This document shows, in pieces, positions 33,771 through 45,752 of a DNA stretch of 64,000 nucleotides. A model generated the notes under the pieces. The model worked only from the letters and a program-made list of their open reading frames with translations, did no database searches and was not told the origin of the DNA. Each line of letters begins with the position of its first letter. Position 1 is the stretch's first letter. This DNA comes from Tenrec ecaudatus (lineage: Eukaryota > Chordata > Mammalia > Afrosoricida > Tenrecidae). The DNA lies in contig NC_134536.1 in NCBI RefSeq assembly GCF_050624435.1, forward strand, positions 7,382,758 to 7,446,757, read 5' to 3'. The position numbers were made by a program, and so were the translations under genes.

Positions 33771-34794
33771 AGAACTTAAAACACGGTTGAAAACAGGAAA
33801 TTATACATGTACAGGCAGTTTAAAAATGTTTTTAAAAAATTCAGGCCAGCTTTTTAGACCACAATATGTGAATTGTTAACTTGTAGACAATGAGAGCTTA
33901 GTGACTCGGACACAATGTACACAAACAATGAGAGCTGGAGATGGGCCAACTTTCAGAAACACTCATTCACAAACGTAGAACCATGTCTGCTCGACTGACT
34001 CACGTTAGAAAACAGTAAGTATACTCTCTTCTCCGGTCCCCGTACTGTGGGCGCCCCTAAAGCAAGAGATCTGAACCAAAGTCCAGTGACTATCAATTCC
34101 ATAACCGTGGGAGGGCAGCTATCTGCTTCTTCTCGCTCCAGGGCGTTTCCTGGGAATGTTATCAGCAGAGTCCAATTCTCTTAGTGGGGTTTCCAAACTG
34201 GACCCTCAGGTGTGGCTTGTGGAGGATGTCGTGCCCCTTGAGAGGGTGAAGTTGTGCCCCGAAGTCCCAGGTGTCTATAGCATGCGGCCTGGGTCACCAA
34301 GGTTTGCATAGAAACTGAGTCAAAAGTGTTTAATTAGGAACATGATATCAGGCATATTCTCCCCTTGGTGGTCTATATAAGTACGGCTACGTGCTTTCCC
34401 CAATGGCAAGTTGCCTCACCCAGTTTGCCCTCTAACAGAAGTGTAGTTGCCTTCTCTGAGACAGTTATGCCCCACCCACCCCCCAACCTCTTGAGTTGAA
34501 TTTTCAGTGGGGTACACGAATCATTCTTGTTGGAGTGTCTGTTGATTTGGGGTGACTGTAGAAGAATGTTACATGGGAGACACTGGCCTTCTCCCTTTAT
34601 CCCCAACCTTAGAAGCTGACCCCAGGTGAGGTGAGACCTCCTCTGCTGAAAGGTTTTTAAGATGCACAGATAAGAGGGTGAGTGGTATATGGTTCATGAA
34701 CTCTAGGGAGTCTCACTGCCTCATTGCTTGGGAGACCAGATTAGAAGATTGTGTGACCCGAGAACAGAAGCCTACCTTTGTCTTGATCCTGATC
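33771..34794. other. About 1 kb without recognisable repeat or gene
   Basis: Unusual for this window, I see no SINE, LINE or LTR wording here and no convincing frame. It is probably single-copy intergenic DNA. Confidence 0.5.
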
Positions 34795-34955
34795 CTCATA
34801 GTTGTTAGATGCCGCCATAGAGCTAGTTCCAACCCGTAGCAACCCTATCTATGCAGAACAGAACAAAACAAGACCCAGTCTTGAACCAGCCTCACAATTG
34901 TCCCATGCCTGAACCCATTGTTGCAGCCACTGTGTCAGTCTATCTGGTTGAGGGA

Positions 34956-35501
34956 TGTGATAGGTTTATTGCGCCAACCTGGCCAATAGGAACATGGGGG
35001 ATTAATCAGGTCGCAGTTTGATTGGAGGGCAAAGAGATAAATGGCTCTTCAAGGCCCGCCCCCCTCTCTCTTGCTTTCTGGTAATCAGAGCATGCTGCTG
35101 CTTTAGCACTACCTGTGGGCCAAACCAACTTGGGGATTGTGTCACTAGAGCTTGAGGCTCCTTCAAGACCTGCTTCTCCATGCTGCTGGTGCACACACCA
35201 CTTGAGCTTGAGGCTGGTGGATCCGGTCACTTTGCATTGTTTGCATTTGATATCCCATCCGGGCCTGCTTTGCTAAGCTCCTGAGCTACTGACTGTTGGT
35301 GCCCCACTCTGCTGTTTGGTGCCTGTGGGTAGACTCTGCCTTGCCTGAGGGAGGGCACCACTGTCTGCTTGCTGGACCGTAGACCTGGCAGCCCACATGA
35401 GTTGAAGGACTTCCAGTACATTAACTGTTCGACAGAAGTGAGTTGAACTGAACCCTGTTAGGGTTCTAATTAGCTGCTACATTCCTTCTTGCTGTATAAG
35501 C

Positions 35502-35564
<63 letters not shown>

Positions 35565-35606
35565 AATGTCCTGGTTTTGTTTCTCTAGAGAACCCTGCCT
35601 AACACA
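34956..35606 (+). repeat. LTR-like element, family B, with (TATC)n
   Basis: It starts tgtgataggtttattgcgcc and ends aaccctgcctaacaca. The flanks ggga and ggca, plus the RTE sequence that resumes on the right (attcctcttttttgctgcc), mark an insertion. TG...CA ends fit an LTR. It contains the microsatellite at 35502-35564. Confidence 0.65.
35502..35564. repeat. (TATC)n microsatellite
   Basis: About 15 units inside the family B element. The 12611 copy has a degenerate AT-rich TATC-like tract at the same place. Confidence 0.97.
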
Positions 35607-36944
35607 GGCAATTCCTCTTTTTTGCTGCCTTCCTACTTTACTGAGCACGATGTCCTTCTCCAGGGACTGGTCTCTCCTGACAACATGTCCAAAGGAAGTG
35701 AAACAGTCTCGCTATTCTTGCCTCTAAGGATCATTCTGGCTGTATTTATTCCAAGATAGATTTGTTTGTTCTTTTGGCAGTCTGTGGCACTTTCAATATT
35801 CTTTGCCAGCACTACAATTCAAATACATCAGTTCTTCTTTGGTCTTTCTTATTGAATGCCCAACTTTGACATAAATATGAGGCAATTGCAAAGACTGGGG
35901 TTTGGGGCAGGCCCACCTTAGTCCTTTTAAACACTCTAAAGGGGTCTTGTGCAGCAGAGTGGCTCAATGCAATACTTTGTTTGATCTCTTGACTGCTGCT
36001 TCCATGAACATTGATTGAGGATCCAAGCAAGACAAAAATCCTCAACAATTTCTCCCTTTCCTCTTATCATGGCATTACTTACCTACTGGTCCAGTTGTGA
36101 GGAGTCTGGTCTTCTTTACATTGCGTTGAAATCCACACTGAAGGCTGCAATCCTTGATCTTCATCTGCAAGGACTGATGGATCTTCACGGATCTTCAGCC
36201 TCAAACCTCCTCACTCGCAGCAAGCAAGGTTGTGTCATCTGTATCTCGCAGATTGTTAACAAGCCTTCCTCCAATACTGATGCCACACTCTTCGTCATAT
36301 AAGCCAGCTTCTCTGATCGTTTGCTCAGCAGACAGATTGAATAAGTATGGTGAAAACATACTACCCTCATGCACACTCTTTCTGATTTTAAAGCATGTAA
36401 TATTCCCTTGTTCCATTCTTGATCCATGTGCAAATTCCACATGAGCACAATAAAATATTCTGGAATCCCTCTTCTTCTCAAGGCTCTCCAGTGTTTGCTA
36501 TGATCCATGTAGCCACATCTTTTTAATGTTTTCTGCTTTCAGCTAAGACCTATCTTAAATTAACAGTAGCTCCCTGCTGATGTACAACTGCAGAATTTTG
36601 GAATTATTTTCAGCAAAGTTTACTTGCATGTGATAGCTGCTATTGTTTGACATTTCTGCACTCTGTTGGGTCACCTTTCTTTAGAATGAGCACAAGTATG
36701 GATCTCTCCAGGCAGCTGTCTTCTAACTTTCTTGTGCTGAAACATTTTGATTGATATTCTGTCAATCTTCAGAGCCTATTATTTTTGCTAATCCCTTCTT
36801 TCTTAAATATCAGTGGCTTTTGATCATTTACTATGTCTTGAAATGGCTGAAAGTTGACCAATCCTTTTCGGTATCAGGACTGCGTATTCCTTGCATCTTC
36901 TTGCAGTGCTTCCTGCATCATATTCAATAGTTTGCTTATGTTTG

Positions 36945-37340
36945 TTACTAGGTGTCATTGAGCCAGTTCCACCCAACAGCTGACCCGGCGCACAACAGAG
37001 GAAACACCCTCCGTTCTGCACCAGTCTCACAATTGTTCTTATGTTTGAGACCATTGTTGCAGCCACTGTGTCCATCCATCTCATCAAAGGCCTTCCTCTT
37101 TTTCACTGCGGCTTCTTTTCCAGGTACTGGTCTCTCCAGTTAGCATGTCCAAGGTACAGAAGCGGTCTTGCCATCCTTGCTTCCAGCGAACTTTCTGGCT
37201 GTGCTTCTTCGAAGTTAAGATTTGTTTGTTCTTTTGGCAGTCCAGGGTACTCTCAGTAATCTCTGCCTGTACCATAATTCAGAATGCATCAATGCTTATT
37301 CATTGTACAACCTTTCCATGCAGATGTGGTGATTGAAAAC
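36945..37340 (-). repeat. Second RTE 3' end inserted in the RTE copy
   Basis: A fresh 3' start (gttactaggtgtcattgagc) appears in the middle of the older copy and runs ~395 bp (ctgcaccagtctcacaattg; cttccaggtactggtctctc-like). The older copy's sequence resumes near ctcaaggtctgtgcttctgc. Confidence 0.6.
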
Positions 37341-37499
37341 AACATGGAATGCTATAATCCTACAACTCAAGGTCTGTGCTTCTGCTTAAGAGATGCTGAG
37401 CATGATCTTCTTTTGTGGCTTCTAACTCCAGGTCTTTGCATATGTCATTATAATGCTTTAGTTTGTCTTCCCAAGTTGTCCTTTGGAAACTTCTGTTCA

Positions 37500-39118
37500 T
37501 GATGAAACATACAACTTTCCTCTTGTTCTCTAATGCTTCCTCCCCCCACCCCCATCATGATCCCAATTCTACCTTACAATTTCGGCTAGACCAGAGGATA
37601 TACATGGGTACAAATAGGAATTGGAAACACAGGGAATCCAGGACAGATACACCCCTCAGGACCAATACCAGGAGGGTAAGGGGGAGGTGGGGGAGAAAGG
37701 GGGAACCTATCACAATGATCTACATATGATCCTCTCCCAGGGGGATGGACAACAGAAAAGTGGGTGAAGGGAGACTGATCAGTGTAAGACATGAAAAAAA
37801 AATAATTTATAAATTATCAAGGGTTCATGAGGGAGGGAGGACTGGGGAGGGAGGGGGGGAAATGAGGAGTTGATACCAAAGAGCTTTCTTTCAAGAAAGC
37901 AAATGCTTGAGAATGATGAGGGCAACAAATGTACAAATGTGTGGGCCTCCACTCAAGTACTCCCTCAATGCAAGAATACTTTCTTCTATTAAATTGGCAT
38001 TCTATGATGCACTCCTTCCTGACACAACTGCTGAAGACAAAGCGGGTGAATAAGCAAATGTGGTGAAGAAAGCTGATGGTGCACTGCTATTAAAAGATAT
38101 AGAGTCTTGAGTATTAAAGGCTTGAAGGTAAACAAGCAGCCATCTAGCTCAGAAGCAACAAAGCCTACATGGAAGAAGCCCACCAGCCTGCGTGATCATG
38201 AGGTGCCAAAGGGATCAGTTATCAGGCATCAAAGAACAAAAAAACATATAATTGTGTACTCACTTCACTGATATGATCGCTGAAGACAAATGGGTGCATA
38301 AGCAAATGTGGTGAAGAAACCTGATGGTGCCCGGTTTTAAAAATATATAGCATCTGGCATCTTAAAGGCTTGAAGGTAACAAGAGGCCATGTAGCTGAGA
38401 AGCAACAAAGTCCACATGGAAGAAGCACACCAGCCTGTGTGATCACGAGGTGTTGAAGTGATCAGTTATCAGGCATCAATGAACAAAAAATCATATCATA
38501 GTGAATGAGGGTGTGTGTGTGGAGTGGAGACCCAAAGCCACTGGACATCCCCTTACAGAAGGCTCTCAGGGAGGAGATGAGCCAATCAGGGTGCGAAGTA
38601 GCAATGATGAAACCTACAAGTGTCCTCTAGTTCCTAAATGCTTCCTCCTCCCCCACTATTATGATCCCAATTCTACCTTACAAATCTGGCTAGACCAGAG
38701 GATGTACACTGGTACAGATAGGAGCTGGAAACACAGGGAATCCAGGGCAGATGATCCCTGCAGGATCAGTGGTATGAGTGGCGATACTGGGAGGGTGAGT
38801 TGGAAAGGAGGAACTGATTACAGGGATCTACATATAACCTCCTCCCTTGGGTGACAGACAGCAGAAAAGTGGGTGAAGGGAGACGTCAGACAGGGCAAGA
38901 TATGACAAAATAATAATTTATAAATTATCATGGGTTCATGAGGGAGCGGGGAGCGGGAAGGGAGGGGAAAATGAGGAGCTGATGCCAGGGGCTTAGGTGG
39001 AGAGCAAATGTTTTGAGAATGATGAGGGCAATGAATGTACATATGTGCTTGACACAATGGATGTATGTATGAATTATGATAAGAGTTGTATGAGCCCCCA
39101 ACAAAATGATTTAGAAAA
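37500..39118 (+). repeat. L1 3'UTR with internal repetition, sense
   Basis: Blocks known from 21160-22062 appear here in the order C, A, A', B, C. C (cttcctcc to tacaaatgtg) is at 37530-37938 and again at 38640-39053. A (gctgaagacaaagcgggtga to ggcatcaaag) is at about 38000-38250 and A' at 38270-38490. The element ends with gagttgtatgagcccccaac and an A-rich tail. Confidence 0.7.
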
Positions 39119-40205
39119 AAGAAAATTTCTGTTCAGCTCTCTCTCCTCATCATTTTTTCCATTTACTTTAGCTATGTTCCATTTAAAAGTGAGTTTCAGA
39201 ACCTCCTCTGACCCCTGTTTGGTTGTTTTCTTTCCTCTCTGTTCAATGACATCTTGCTTTCTTCACATATGATATCCTCAAGGTCACCTTGTAACTCATC
39301 TGGTCCCCATGAGTTGGCATTCAATGTGTCAAATCCATTCTAGAAATGTTCCTGGAATTCAGATGGGATATACGCAAGGCTATATTTTGGCTCCCGTGGA
39401 CTTGCTTTAATTTACTTTAGCTTCAACCTGAACTTACATATGAACAGTTGACATTCATTTACACAGTCTGCCCTTATCTTGTTTTGGCTGATGATATTGA
39501 GTGTCTCTGTAGCCTTTTCCCTCAGATGTATTCAATTCAGTTCTTGTGTATCCCATGTAGGAAGGTCACACGTGGAGCTGCTGTGCCTGTTGTTGAAAAA
39601 TTCGTTTGAAAAGATGACGTCGTTGACGAAAAGCACGAGGAAGTCATTTGACTTGCAAAATTCTATCATGTGATTTCCAGCTTTGTCTCTATCACCAAGG
39701 TCCTATTTTTCCAATTAGTGATCTTTCCTCTTTGCTTCTCATCACCAGTAATTATCAATGCACTTTGACTGCATGGTTGGCCAATTTGAGACTAAAATTA
39801 TGGCATTCACTGTACTTCCCTGGAGTCATATAGATATCATCCTATCACATACCGCAATGTATTTCAAGATAAATCTTGAAATGTTCTTTTGGATGATGAA
39901 TGTGACGCCATTCCTCACGGACTTACATCACTGTCTGATTCAACACGGACAACATCAGTCCATTTCGGCTCACTAATTCCTAGGATAGCCATTGCTAGGC
40001 GTTCACATTTACTTTTGACAACTTCCTAATTTCCTAAAGTCGTACTTTGTACATGGCACGTTCTAATTATTAATGGATATTTACAACAGTTTCTCCTCAC
40101 TTTGATGTATTTGAATATGTCATGCCAATCGACAGTGGTGTCCCCTGACATGATGGTCCCGAGGCCTCGCGTTCAGTGACTCATTCCTTCACGGTGTTCG
40201 GTTAT

Positions 40206-40397
40206 GTCTAAGGTGCTCTGGTGGTGTACTGGTTATGAGTTGGGATGCTGTCCACAAGGTCAGCAGTTCTAAATGACCACCTGCTCCTCAGGAGAAAGAT
40301 GAGGCTTTCTATTCCTATAAAGAGTTACAATCTCAGAATCCCACAAAGGCAGGTTTGTAGGGTCACTATGAGTCAGAGTTAACTCGATGGCAGTGTC
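40206..40397 (+). repeat. AfroSINE-type SINE
   Basis: Sense copy: ggtgctctggtggtgtactg head; agttaactcgatggcagtg tail. Confidence 0.85.
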
Positions 40398-41034
40398 ATG
40401 AGAAGGAGCTGTCAACATTCTGCTCCTGGTGAACTTCACTAGGTTCGCGGCTATAGTGGCAGCAAAGGGAACACCCATGCACACATATCCTCTGCCAACC
40501 CTATATATATTTGTGGATAAGCTCTGGATGCGGGATTTTAATAATGCCTTAGCTACGTTGAGTCTGTAATCCAAGGCCTAAATAGATTGTGTGTGGTAAC
40601 ACCATCCCCCAGTAGGGGCTCAATCTTGGGAATGTTAAACCCTCTCAGGCTCAGATCTCATGCCATGCAATGGGGATGAAAGATAGTCTTCAGCCACGCA
40701 AACATGTCTTGTATTTTGTTGTGTTTTGCAGATACTGCATTTTTCATTAAAAAATAAATAAACTGAAGATTTGTGGCAACGCTGTGTTGAGCGAGTTTGC
40801 CAACACCACATTTCCCATAGCACGCGCTCCCCTTTTCGGTGTCTCTGTGTCACATTTATTGTCATCCTCCCAGCAGTTCAGACTTTGTCATCCTGCCATC
40901 GTACCCCTAACGGCCCACGAGATAGTGTCAACAGAACTTTTAGATGTACTGGGAAACCAGAAAGTTGGTCAGATTCGCTTTGTTGCAATATTAGCTGAAC
41001 TTCAGGGAGCTTGATACAAAGCTTCCATGACCTC
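40398..41034. other. No recognised feature
   Basis: Apparently single-copy sequence 0.5-1 kb upstream of PLG. Nothing specific recognised. Confidence 0.5.
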
Positions 41035-41150
41035 CCCGGGCTGCCCTCTCTGGTGGTCAAGGTTGAACGAGACAACACAGATGCCTCCCTAAGCAGAGTA
41101 TCTGGCAAATGGAAAGTTCTCGGCACATGTTAGCTATTCTTACGACTATC
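41035..41150 (+). repeat. MIR-like ancient SINE
   Basis: The wording gagtatctggcaaatgg, then ggcacatgttagctattctt, matches the 3' half of mammalian MIR elements. It lies about 350 bp upstream of the PLG start codon. Confidence 0.45.
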
Positions 41151-41391
41151 AGTCTTTCCAAAAGAAAGGGAATGAGCAGTCCAGGGAAGGGAACATAAGG
41201 AACGGGGGAACATGGAGGACGGAGATCAAGGGAAGGCAGAGGAGAGACGTAGGCAACATGACTGTCCAAGTGGGGAGAACTGCTTTCACCACTTCCCAGC
41301 ATCTATTGCAGATTCCGCCCTCAAACATTTTGTAAGCTACCAATTCAGGGTAATGTTTGACCCCATGTGAGTAGCGTGGCAGGGCCGCCAA

Positions 41392-41404
41392 GAGAATCAT
41401 TAAC
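41392..41404. promoter_or_regulatory. Candidate HNF1 site in the PLG promoter
   Basis: The 13-mer gagaatcattaac matches the HNF1 consensus GTTAATNATTAAC at 10 of its 12 defined positions. It lies about 105 bp upstream of the start codon and about 50 bp upstream of the likely transcription start. PLG is liver-expressed, and HNF1 is a major hepatocyte factor, so a functional site is plausible but unproven. Confidence 0.4.
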
Positions 41405-41508
41405 TTTACTTGATTATCTTGTTTGTAGAGATGTTGACTCTGATGGGGGTCGGTAATATTTTGGGATTGGGACACACAGTTTTCTGGGCACTGCCAGCCA
41501 GTCCCAAA

Positions 41509-41557
41509 ATGGAGCAGAAGACAGTGGTCCTGCTACTTCTTTTGTTTCTACAGTCAG
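41509..41557 (+). CDS. PLG: Plasminogen exon 1: signal peptide
   Basis: The start codon is in a strong context (aaaATGg; A at -3, G at +4). The exon encodes MEQKTVVLLLLLFLQS plus the first base of a Gly codon: an uncharged seven-residue core of Leu/Val/Phe typical of a secretory signal. The donor is G|GTAAG at 41558. The 49-base coding length and phase 1 junction agree with human PLG as I recall it. Cleavage is expected after the next Gly-Gln-Gly, giving mature plasminogen starting with Asp rather than the human Glu. Upstream 41450-41508 is transcribed leader. A longer frame from 41410 is not used. Confidence 0.97.
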
Positions 41558-42077
41558 GTAAGACTTATCACCACACATCTCACATTTTAATATTATTTCC
41601 CTTCATCCTGGCGACGTGTGACTGTGTTAAGTACGATCGTGTAGTTCCACGGGTGTATGTGCATGCTGTTGCAGTTTGTCTTGATTTCAGGCCTGTGAAG
41701 GAAATCTTCAGAAGATAAGCTTAATCCTGTGAAGATTGTTGGGGGACACACAGGGACAGAGATGGTGATTTTTCAAACGTTAAGAATTGAGTCCCATTGG
41801 TTGCTATTTTGGTTGGGAGAAAAAGATCACTACCACTCATACACGAAAAGACGATTCATCTCTGCCTGGTTCTGTTTGATTAACTCAGAGAATTGTTGGT
41901 GAAGGCATAAAGTTCTTTCCTTTCCAGATCTGAAACAACGAATGATCTCTGAGCATACATGACCAGTTCATGCTGTGGGCCTCGCCTTTCCCCTGTTTTT
42001 TTGTTTTCTTTTGTTTTTTAATGGCTTAGGTAAGATGTTCCGTAATTATCTACCTGCTTCTTGTGACTGGATGGCGC
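41558..42077 (+). other. PLG intron 1, proximal part; nothing recognised
   Basis: No repeat or regulatory motif that I can support in the first ~500 bases of intron 1. Confidence 0.6.
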
Positions 42078-42277
42078 ACTGGGGGTGTCGTGGGTAGTGT
42101 GTTGGGCTCCTATCTGCAAGGTCAGCAGTTCAAGACCACCAGCTGTCCACTGGGACAAAGAGGAAGCTTCTACTCCTGTAAAGTACTACAGTCTCGGAAC
42201 TGCATGGCGTTCTACCCTTTCCTATAGGGTCATTATGCATGGGAGATGACTCAATGGCAGTGAGATTGGCTTGTTTG
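42078..42277 (+). repeat. AfroSINE-type SINE in intron 1
   Basis: Sense copy, ggtcagcagttcaagaccac and gatgactcaatggcagtgag. Confidence 0.85.
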
Positions 42278-42664
42278 TTTTATTCTGGTGCCTGGAGGGA
42301 CCACAGCATTGGCTTACCCAATGCTGTGTGTCTATATTAGGTTAATAAATATTCATTTGATGCTTGGGGTAGACCAGGCACTCCTATCTACACCATAGAT
42401 GGGCCACATATATGTACATGTGTGAGCATCTACTGTACATTGCACTAGTTTGTATTTTAAACTGCTAAATTCAGTAAACTTACACTCATTGTAAAGATGA
42501 CAAAATCTACACTTGTGGAAATCAGGTTATTTGCTCGTTGACCACACACCAAATCCAGTAGGTGAAAGAATCAGGAGATAGACCAGGCCTTTTCAAGAAC
42601 AAACCTTGCATTCTTGCTGTTTCAACTTAGTTTAGACCTTCTTTAAAATATTCTTCACATGGCC

Positions 42665-43225
42665 TCCAAACCTCAAACCCGCTGCCACTGAGTTGATTCT
42701 GACTCATAAAAAACCCCAAATGCATTGCCCTCAAGTCGAGCTGACTCAAAGTGACCCCATAGGGCAGGGTAGAACTGCCCCTGTGGGTTTCCAAGACACT
42801 TTCCAATGGTTTTCTTTTCTAGAGGAGAAAGCTCCATCGTTTTCCCCAAAGTGCAGTTGGTGGTTTCAAACGTCTGACCTTGTGGTTAGCCACCCAGTGC
42901 ATAACCACCGTGACAGCAGGCCTCCAGAATGGTCCTACATAGGGCTTCCAGGCCGTACATCTTTATGGGAGTAGACAGCCTTCTTCCTCGGGGTTGGCTG
43001 GTGGGCTTGAATCTCCGACCTTTCAGTTACAGTCCAATGCTTATCCAAACAGCACCACTAGGGCACATTTTAAAATACGTCCTCAAACCCCAAACCAACT
43101 CACTGCCATTGCACCCATTGTGACTCTTAGCGACCCCATAGGACCCTGGGTCGAACTGTCCTGGTGGGTTTTCAAGGCTGTAACTCTTTACAGGCATGGA
43201 AAGCCTCACCTTTCTCCTGAAATCT
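42665..43225 (-). repeat. Cluster of at least four antisense SINEs (intron 1)
   Basis: A stub (about 42669-42706) followed directly by a fuller copy (to 42920), then 42935-43065 and 43085-43225. Each has the family's ccaaaccc leader or gggtagaactgcccctgtgg-type core. Confidence 0.8.
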
Positions 43226-43425
43226 AACCTAGTAGCTCATTTTTCAATAGCTTTATTGATACATAACTTACAAAGCACACAACACCCATTTAAAACGTTA
43301 AATCCAATGGCTTACAACCATTGTGAGTTGTACAACCATCACCGCCACCATCCATTCGAGGACATTTTTATGACCTTCCTCATCCCCACCCCAATCTCTT
43401 TGCCATCACACCTATTCCCCACCTA
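43226..43425 (-). repeat. Old L1 3' end, antisense (intron 1)
   Basis: It has tttcaatagctttattgata, then acaaagcacacaacacccat, then tacaaccatcaccgccacca: the standard antisense L1 terminus. Confidence 0.7.
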
Positions 43426-44288
43426 GCCCAACCACAAATCTGTTTTCTGTCCCTCTTCTGGGTGTTTTGCATTAATGGAATGGTACACTGTGCTAGTGTG
43501 CTTTGTAGAAAGACACTTGACATTTGCTTCATAAATTTCCCAATAAAAATTTCCAAGGTGCATTTTAAATTAGAATCAAATACATTTGGATTTAATGGTA
43601 CAAGTCCTAAGCAAGACCAAAGAAAATATTGAGCCAGGGGAGACTAGACAAAGAGCATTCTGTGATAACTGGCTGGCTGTGTGTGGCGGGGAGCAGGCAT
43701 TCTAGCTCCACCCATGGAAAGAGGGAGCTGGAAGGAGATGAATGTATTCACTGGGCTCCACCGAAGTGCTAGAACAGGCGGGCTTCTCTGCACCAGGATT
43801 AACGTATGTCTGAACCAACCTAGGAAAAACTCTGTCTTTCCTAGGCTCTTTCTGAAAGGAATACATTTATCTGCACTTTCCATGAAAGGAACGTTCATCA
43901 TTCCAGCGTGCTGAAAGACCCAGGGAGAGAGCAAGATCTTTTGACAGCCATGCTCAGGGAGGGATGGAAACACATTTTGCATTTCATGAACCACTTAGTC
44001 TTCTCTTTCAGACACACACACAGGTATGCGCACACATACACCACCGTTATTTAAAAAAAACAACACACACACATTTCTTTTGGCAGCAATATATGCCTGC
44101 ATTTGGCCTCTACTAATGAGAATAAAATATAATAAAAATAAAACACAGTAATAAAATACTTTTGTACCTGCTAGTCAGCAAGTCTAATTATACCCCATTG
44201 ATATATGAACTGTAATGAAATAAGAAAAAAGTTGCTGAGAATTTGTCACGCAAAAAAGGAAGAGGAAAAAAAAAATATTTATAAATAA
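43426..44288 (+). other. Intron 1, nothing recognised
   Basis: No repeat identified with confidence; A-rich stretches near 44050-44280. Confidence 0.5.
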
Positions 44289-44317
44289 AAAATATATATA
44301 TATATACACACACACAA
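44289..44317. repeat. (AT)n(AC)n microsatellite
   Basis: Short compound dinucleotide repeat in intron 1. Confidence 0.9.
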
Positions 44318-44384
44318 CTCCTGAGCAGGATTCAGCGGGGCTACACAATGTAATTTGCTATATATTTAGAAGTAATATAATAAA

Positions 44385-44572
44385 AACCTCATCTCACTGC
44401 CAACTCGTAGCGACCCCGTAGGACAAGCTGGAGATGCCGTGTGGGTTTTTGAGACAGCAACGCTTTACGGGAGTAGAAAGCTTTGTCTGTCTCCCGCAGA
44501 GCAGCTGGTGGTTTGGAAAGCTGATCTTGGGGCCAGCAGCCCAACTTGTAACCGATACATCACCAGGGCTTA
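44385..44572 (-). repeat. AfroSINE-type SINE (intron 1)
   Basis: Antisense: cactgccaactcgtagcgac to acatcaccagggct. Confidence 0.85.
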
Positions 44573-45230
44573 AAGGACGATAGAAACAGGAGCGTTCACA
44601 TTTTGAATGCTATTTATAGCTGGCTATACATTCCAGAATGCGTCAAGAAGTTAAATTTTTTATTAAGTACATTTTGTAGGTTTGCTGTGGGCTTGCTTTT
44701 GAAATCACCTCCTGATTTATCGAAGTTACCAAAGTCCCACTCTTCTAGGGGTTGAGGGTTCCAATGGGATGGCAATGCAGGAGATTTCCAAGTGGGTCCA
44801 CAGGATCCATTGTCCCATAGTCTCTGAATGTATCTCAGTGCTTTTTGGTGTGTTTAAGGTCTCACTTTCTGTCCAATGGCCCAACCTTCCCCGGGGGAGT
44901 CTCTTAGCTTGAGGAAGGAGGCAGAAGCCGGTGGGGGTTAGGGGCGAGCTTTGCAGTGATTCACCGGGGCGCCTCTCCTCTCATTCAGCACGTGTGCTTT
45001 CTGAGAACGAGGATCTGTCCCTTAAGGGTCCTTTCTGCTGGAAAGTTTTTTTATCATACAAACGTGCTCTACGAGGTCTCGTCTTTAAACCATATTTGAT
45101 GGCTGTACATTCCTTCCAGTAACTCCTCCTTGCACAGTAGGCTTCTGAAGACCTTGTCTTCTCCTGTGTTTCCACCGCCATCTTTCTAGCTTCTCTGTAA
45201 CCCACCCACCTGAGCTTTGATTCTCCCTGT
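44573..45230 (+). other. Intron 1, nothing recognised
   Basis: No repeat identified with confidence; short frames on both strands only. Confidence 0.5.
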
Positions 45231-45752
45231 GTTAGTATGGGTTGACTAAAGAAACAAATCCATAGAGACACTCGTGTGTATAAGAAAGAGCTTTATGAAC
45301 AAGAGCCTTTGAATATTGAGAAAACATCCCAGCCCTGTCCAGATCAAGTCCATAATCCGATATTAGACCATATGTCCATTACAATCTATAAAGTCCTCTT
45401 CAGACTCACACAACACATGCAATGACACCAAATTCAGGAAGATCACAGGCCAATCGGTGGGAAGTCTTATGGATCCAGTGGCACTGTAAGCATCTCAGTG
45501 CTGGCAGGGGTCTCCACGTACTTCTTTGGCTCCAGAGGTTTGGCTCTATCAGCTTCTCTCCACGTGTCTTCTCCACAGGGATGTCTCGCAGGGAGTGAGC
45601 CTGTGTCCCGCCTCCAGCCAGCTATTTATCTCCTTAGCACCTTCAAATGAGGTCATCAAGCCACTACCTGATTGACAAGCTAGATTCTATGCCTTCACTC
45701 TGAATCCTCAAATTGACACCAAATTATGTAACTACCACTCCCCGCCCTCACA
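45231..45752 (+). repeat. LTR-like element, family A (intron 1)
   Basis: It starts tgtgttagtatgggttgact and ends attatgtaactacca. The 5 bases ctccc lie directly before the start and directly after the end, a target-site duplication of LTR type. TG...CA ends are clear in this copy. Confidence 0.7.

Larger units (their letters stand above)
34795..40010 (-). pseudogene. Near-complete RTE LINE broken by three insertions
   Basis: On the reverse strand RTE parts run in order from the 3' tail (34795) to the endonuclease region (about 40010). The RT core lies near 36201-36440, where a frame reads GGRLVNNLRDTDDTTLLA; the catalytic Y/FADD box is DTDD. The endonuclease end is at 39124-40010. Three inserts are a family B LTR (34956-35606), a second RTE 3' end (36945-37340) and an L1 3' part (37500-39118). 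Without them about 2.5 kb of RTE remains, with many stops. Confidence 0.7.

Noticed and set aside
1..41400. An LPA-like or SLC22A-family gene upstream of PLG
   Set aside because: No kringle block, no transporter segment and no splice-flanked conserved frame is visible; the sequence is repeats and unassigned DNA.
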